From Burkholderiaceae bacterium (GTDB lineage Bacteria; Pseudomonadota; Gammaproteobacteria; Burkholderiales; Burkholderiaceae), in contig CANBSM010000018.1 in assembly GCA_947372155.1 (NCBI GenBank), positions 1 to 17,654 on the forward strand: a stretch of DNA of 17,654 nucleotides, written 5' to 3'. This document shows positions 16,713 to 17,654 of this stretch, piece by piece. A program made the position numbers and the translations under genes. The notes below the pieces were generated by a model, which saw only the letters and a list, made by a program, of their open reading frames with translations, was not told the origin of the DNA and made no database searches. The stretch's first letter is position 1; each line of letters begins with the position of its first letter.

Positions 16713-17105
16713 TTAATGAAGGGTACGTGGCATCACCAGGACAAATTCTGGGATAGGGGCCTGAAAGAACTGGGCATCCTCAGTCACACAAAAATACTCC
16801 CCGCGCATGGTTCCCGCGGGAGTGGGCAAAGTTGCCCAGCTGGTGTACTCAAAATGCTCCCCAGAGCGCAATAACGGCTGTTGTCCCACAACACCCAAGC
16901 CTCGGACCTCCTGGACATCGTTATCCCCGTCTGTAATGAACCAATGGCGGGCAATCACCTGAATGCTGGCCGCCCCCGTATTGCGGATGGTTACCGTATA
17001 AGCAAAGGCAAATTGGTGGTTATCGGGGTCAGATTGCTCAGGAAGGTACTGGGCTTTGACGGTAATGCTCATTTCGTGGGGATTCATGGACGAATTCTGC
17101 TCCAT
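16713..17105 (-). CDS. apaG: ApaG protein (Co2+/Mg2+ efflux-associated, ApaG domain)
   Basis: ApaG is a small beta-sandwich (fibronectin type III-like) protein; its biochemical role is not settled, with older links to cobalt resistance and diadenosine tetraphosphate levels. The sequence shows the family core: VKAQYLPEQSDPDNHQFAFA, YTVTIRNTGAASIQVIARHW, VRGLGVVGQQPLLRSGEHFEY, TSWATLPTPAGTMRGEYFCV and the C-terminal FVLVMPRTLH. From the ATG at 17105 it is 130 residues; from the in-frame ATG at 17087 it would be 124, nearer the family norm. Neither has a clear ribosome site at good spacing, although AGG abuts 17105. It is upstream of mltA on the same strand and divergent from rpe. Confidence 0.93.
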   Translation of the reverse strand: MEQNSSMNPHEMSITVKAQYLPEQSDPDNHQFAFAYTVTIRNTGAASIQVIARHWFITDGDNDVQEVRGLGVVGQQPLLRSGEHFEYTSWATLPTPAGTMRGEYFCVTEDAQFFQAPIPEFVLVMPRTLH

Positions 17106-17136
17106 CCTAAGGCCAACTGCAAGCTAGAATCTAGGG
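17106..17136. promoter_or_regulatory. Tight divergent apaG / rpe start region with palindrome
   Basis: Only 31 bases separate the two start codons. The perfect palindrome CTAGAATCTAG (17124-17134) contains a -10-like TAGAAT reading toward rpe (17125-17130) and a -10-like TAGATT reading toward apaG (17133-17128). No convincing -35 elements are found at standard spacing for either direction. If TAGAAT is used, the rpe transcript would start at or next to its ATG. Confidence 0.4.
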
Positions 17137-17654
17137 ATGGAAAGCCAAAATTCATCCTCAAATAGTCAATTTGTTATTGCCCCATCCATTTTGTCGGCTG
17201 ACTTCGCCTGCCTTGGCAAGGAAGTTCAGGACGTTTTAGTGGCAGGCGCTGACTGGATTCACTTTGACGTGATGGATAACCACTATGTGCCCAACCTCAC
17301 TATTGGTCCCTTGGTTTGCGAGGCTATTCGGCCTTATGCAAACAAAGAGGGCAAACCTGCGGTGATCGATGTGCATTTAATGATCGAGCCGGTAGATCGT
17401 ATCGTCCCTGACTTTGCCAAAGCGGGTGCCAATTTAATTAGCTTTCATCCTGAAGCAAGCCCTCATGTCAATCGCACATTGAACTTGATTCGCGATCAGG
17501 GATGTCAAGCGGGTCTTGTTTTAAATCCGGCCACGCCGCTAGACCATCTCGATCACACCTTGGAATTATTAGATCTTGTATTACTCATGTCCGTAAATCC
17601 AGGATTTGGTGGTCAATCATTTATCCCAAGCACTCTGAATAAGATTGCTCAAGT
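17137..17654 (+). CDS. rpe: Ribulose-phosphate 3-epimerase Rpe, N-terminal part (cut by window edge)
   Basis: Rpe interconverts ribulose 5-phosphate and xylulose 5-phosphate in the pentose phosphate pathway. About 172 codons are present, the rest lying beyond the right edge. The TIM-barrel motifs are clear: [13 protein letters not shown] (15-27, S18), [17 protein letters not shown] with H42 and D44 as metal and catalytic residues, DVHLMIEP, and [12 protein letters not shown]. The start is the ATG at 17137, giving about 11 extra N-terminal residues ([11 protein letters not shown]) before the conserved core; AGGG abuts the ATG with no spacer. It is divergent from apaG. In related Burkholderiales rpe is followed by gph and the trp genes (from memory), which would lie outside the window. 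Confidence 0.95.
   Translation, partial: MESQNSSSNSQFVIAPSILSADFACLGKEVQDVLVAGADWIHFDVMDNHYVPNLTIGPLVCEAIRPYANKEGKPAVIDVHLMIEPVDRIVPDFAKAGANLISFHPEASPHVNRTLNLIRDQGCQAGLVLNPATPLDHLDHTLELLDLVLLMSVNPGFGGQSFIPSTLNKIAQ

Noticed and set aside
1..17654. Mobile elements, CRISPR arrays, tRNA/rRNA genes or a defence or toxin-antitoxin system
   Set aside because: No transposase or integrase motifs, no terminal or spaced direct repeats of CRISPR type, no tRNA-like arms, and gene-dense conserved housekeeping content leave no room for such elements.

Overview
The window looks like a chromosomal segment of a betaproteobacterium of the Burkholderiaceae, most like Polynucleobacter. This is inferred from gene order (coq7 next to the mraZ end of a division/cell wall cluster; mltA-apaG divergent from rpe), from the protein sequences as read by eye, and from a base composition that looks mid-40s percent GC. 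No mobile element, tRNA, rRNA, CRISPR array or prophage gene is visible. Nearly everything is conserved housekeeping sequence, and I do not see a new multigene system. The points worth a second look are small: promoter architecture, a short membrane ORF, and an active-site substitution in MurF.

Region 1 (1-8061, minus strand) is the front of the dcw cluster, transcribed right to left: mraZ, rsmH, ftsL, ftsI, murE, murF, mraY and the 5' part of murD, which runs off the left edge. The genes from rsmH to mraY overlap by 1-10 bases and several starts have strong Shine-Dalgarno sites, so the run is probably one translationally coupled operon. The Mur enzymes and MraY build the lipid-linked peptidoglycan precursor, FtsL and FtsI act at the division septum, RsmH modifies 16S rRNA, and MraZ is the operon's transcription factor. 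A TTGACC-17-TAAAGT promoter and three 10-bp-phased AAGTGKG boxes lie just upstream of mraZ, a convincing autoregulatory site.

Region 2 (8006-8305) is an AT-rich 300-bp gap with short dyads but no gene I can support.

Region 3 (8306-13375) holds ubiquinone and biotin genes. coq7 and bioB run leftward as a pair 7 bases apart. bioA, bioF and bioD run rightward as an overlapping operon from a shared 89-bp divergent region. Together bioF, bioA, bioD and bioB cover the four late steps from pimeloyl thioester to biotin; bioC and bioH are not in the window.

Region 4 (13432-17654) carries an M20 family amidohydrolase (plus strand, 56 bases after bioD), then on the minus strand an enoyl-CoA hydratase, the lipoprotein lytic transglycosylase MltA and ApaG, and finally the 5' part of rpe on the plus strand. 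A 37-codon ORF for a single-helix membrane peptide fits almost exactly between mltA and apaG on the opposite strand. The apaG and rpe starts are only 31 bases apart, with a perfect CTAGAATCTAG palindrome between them.
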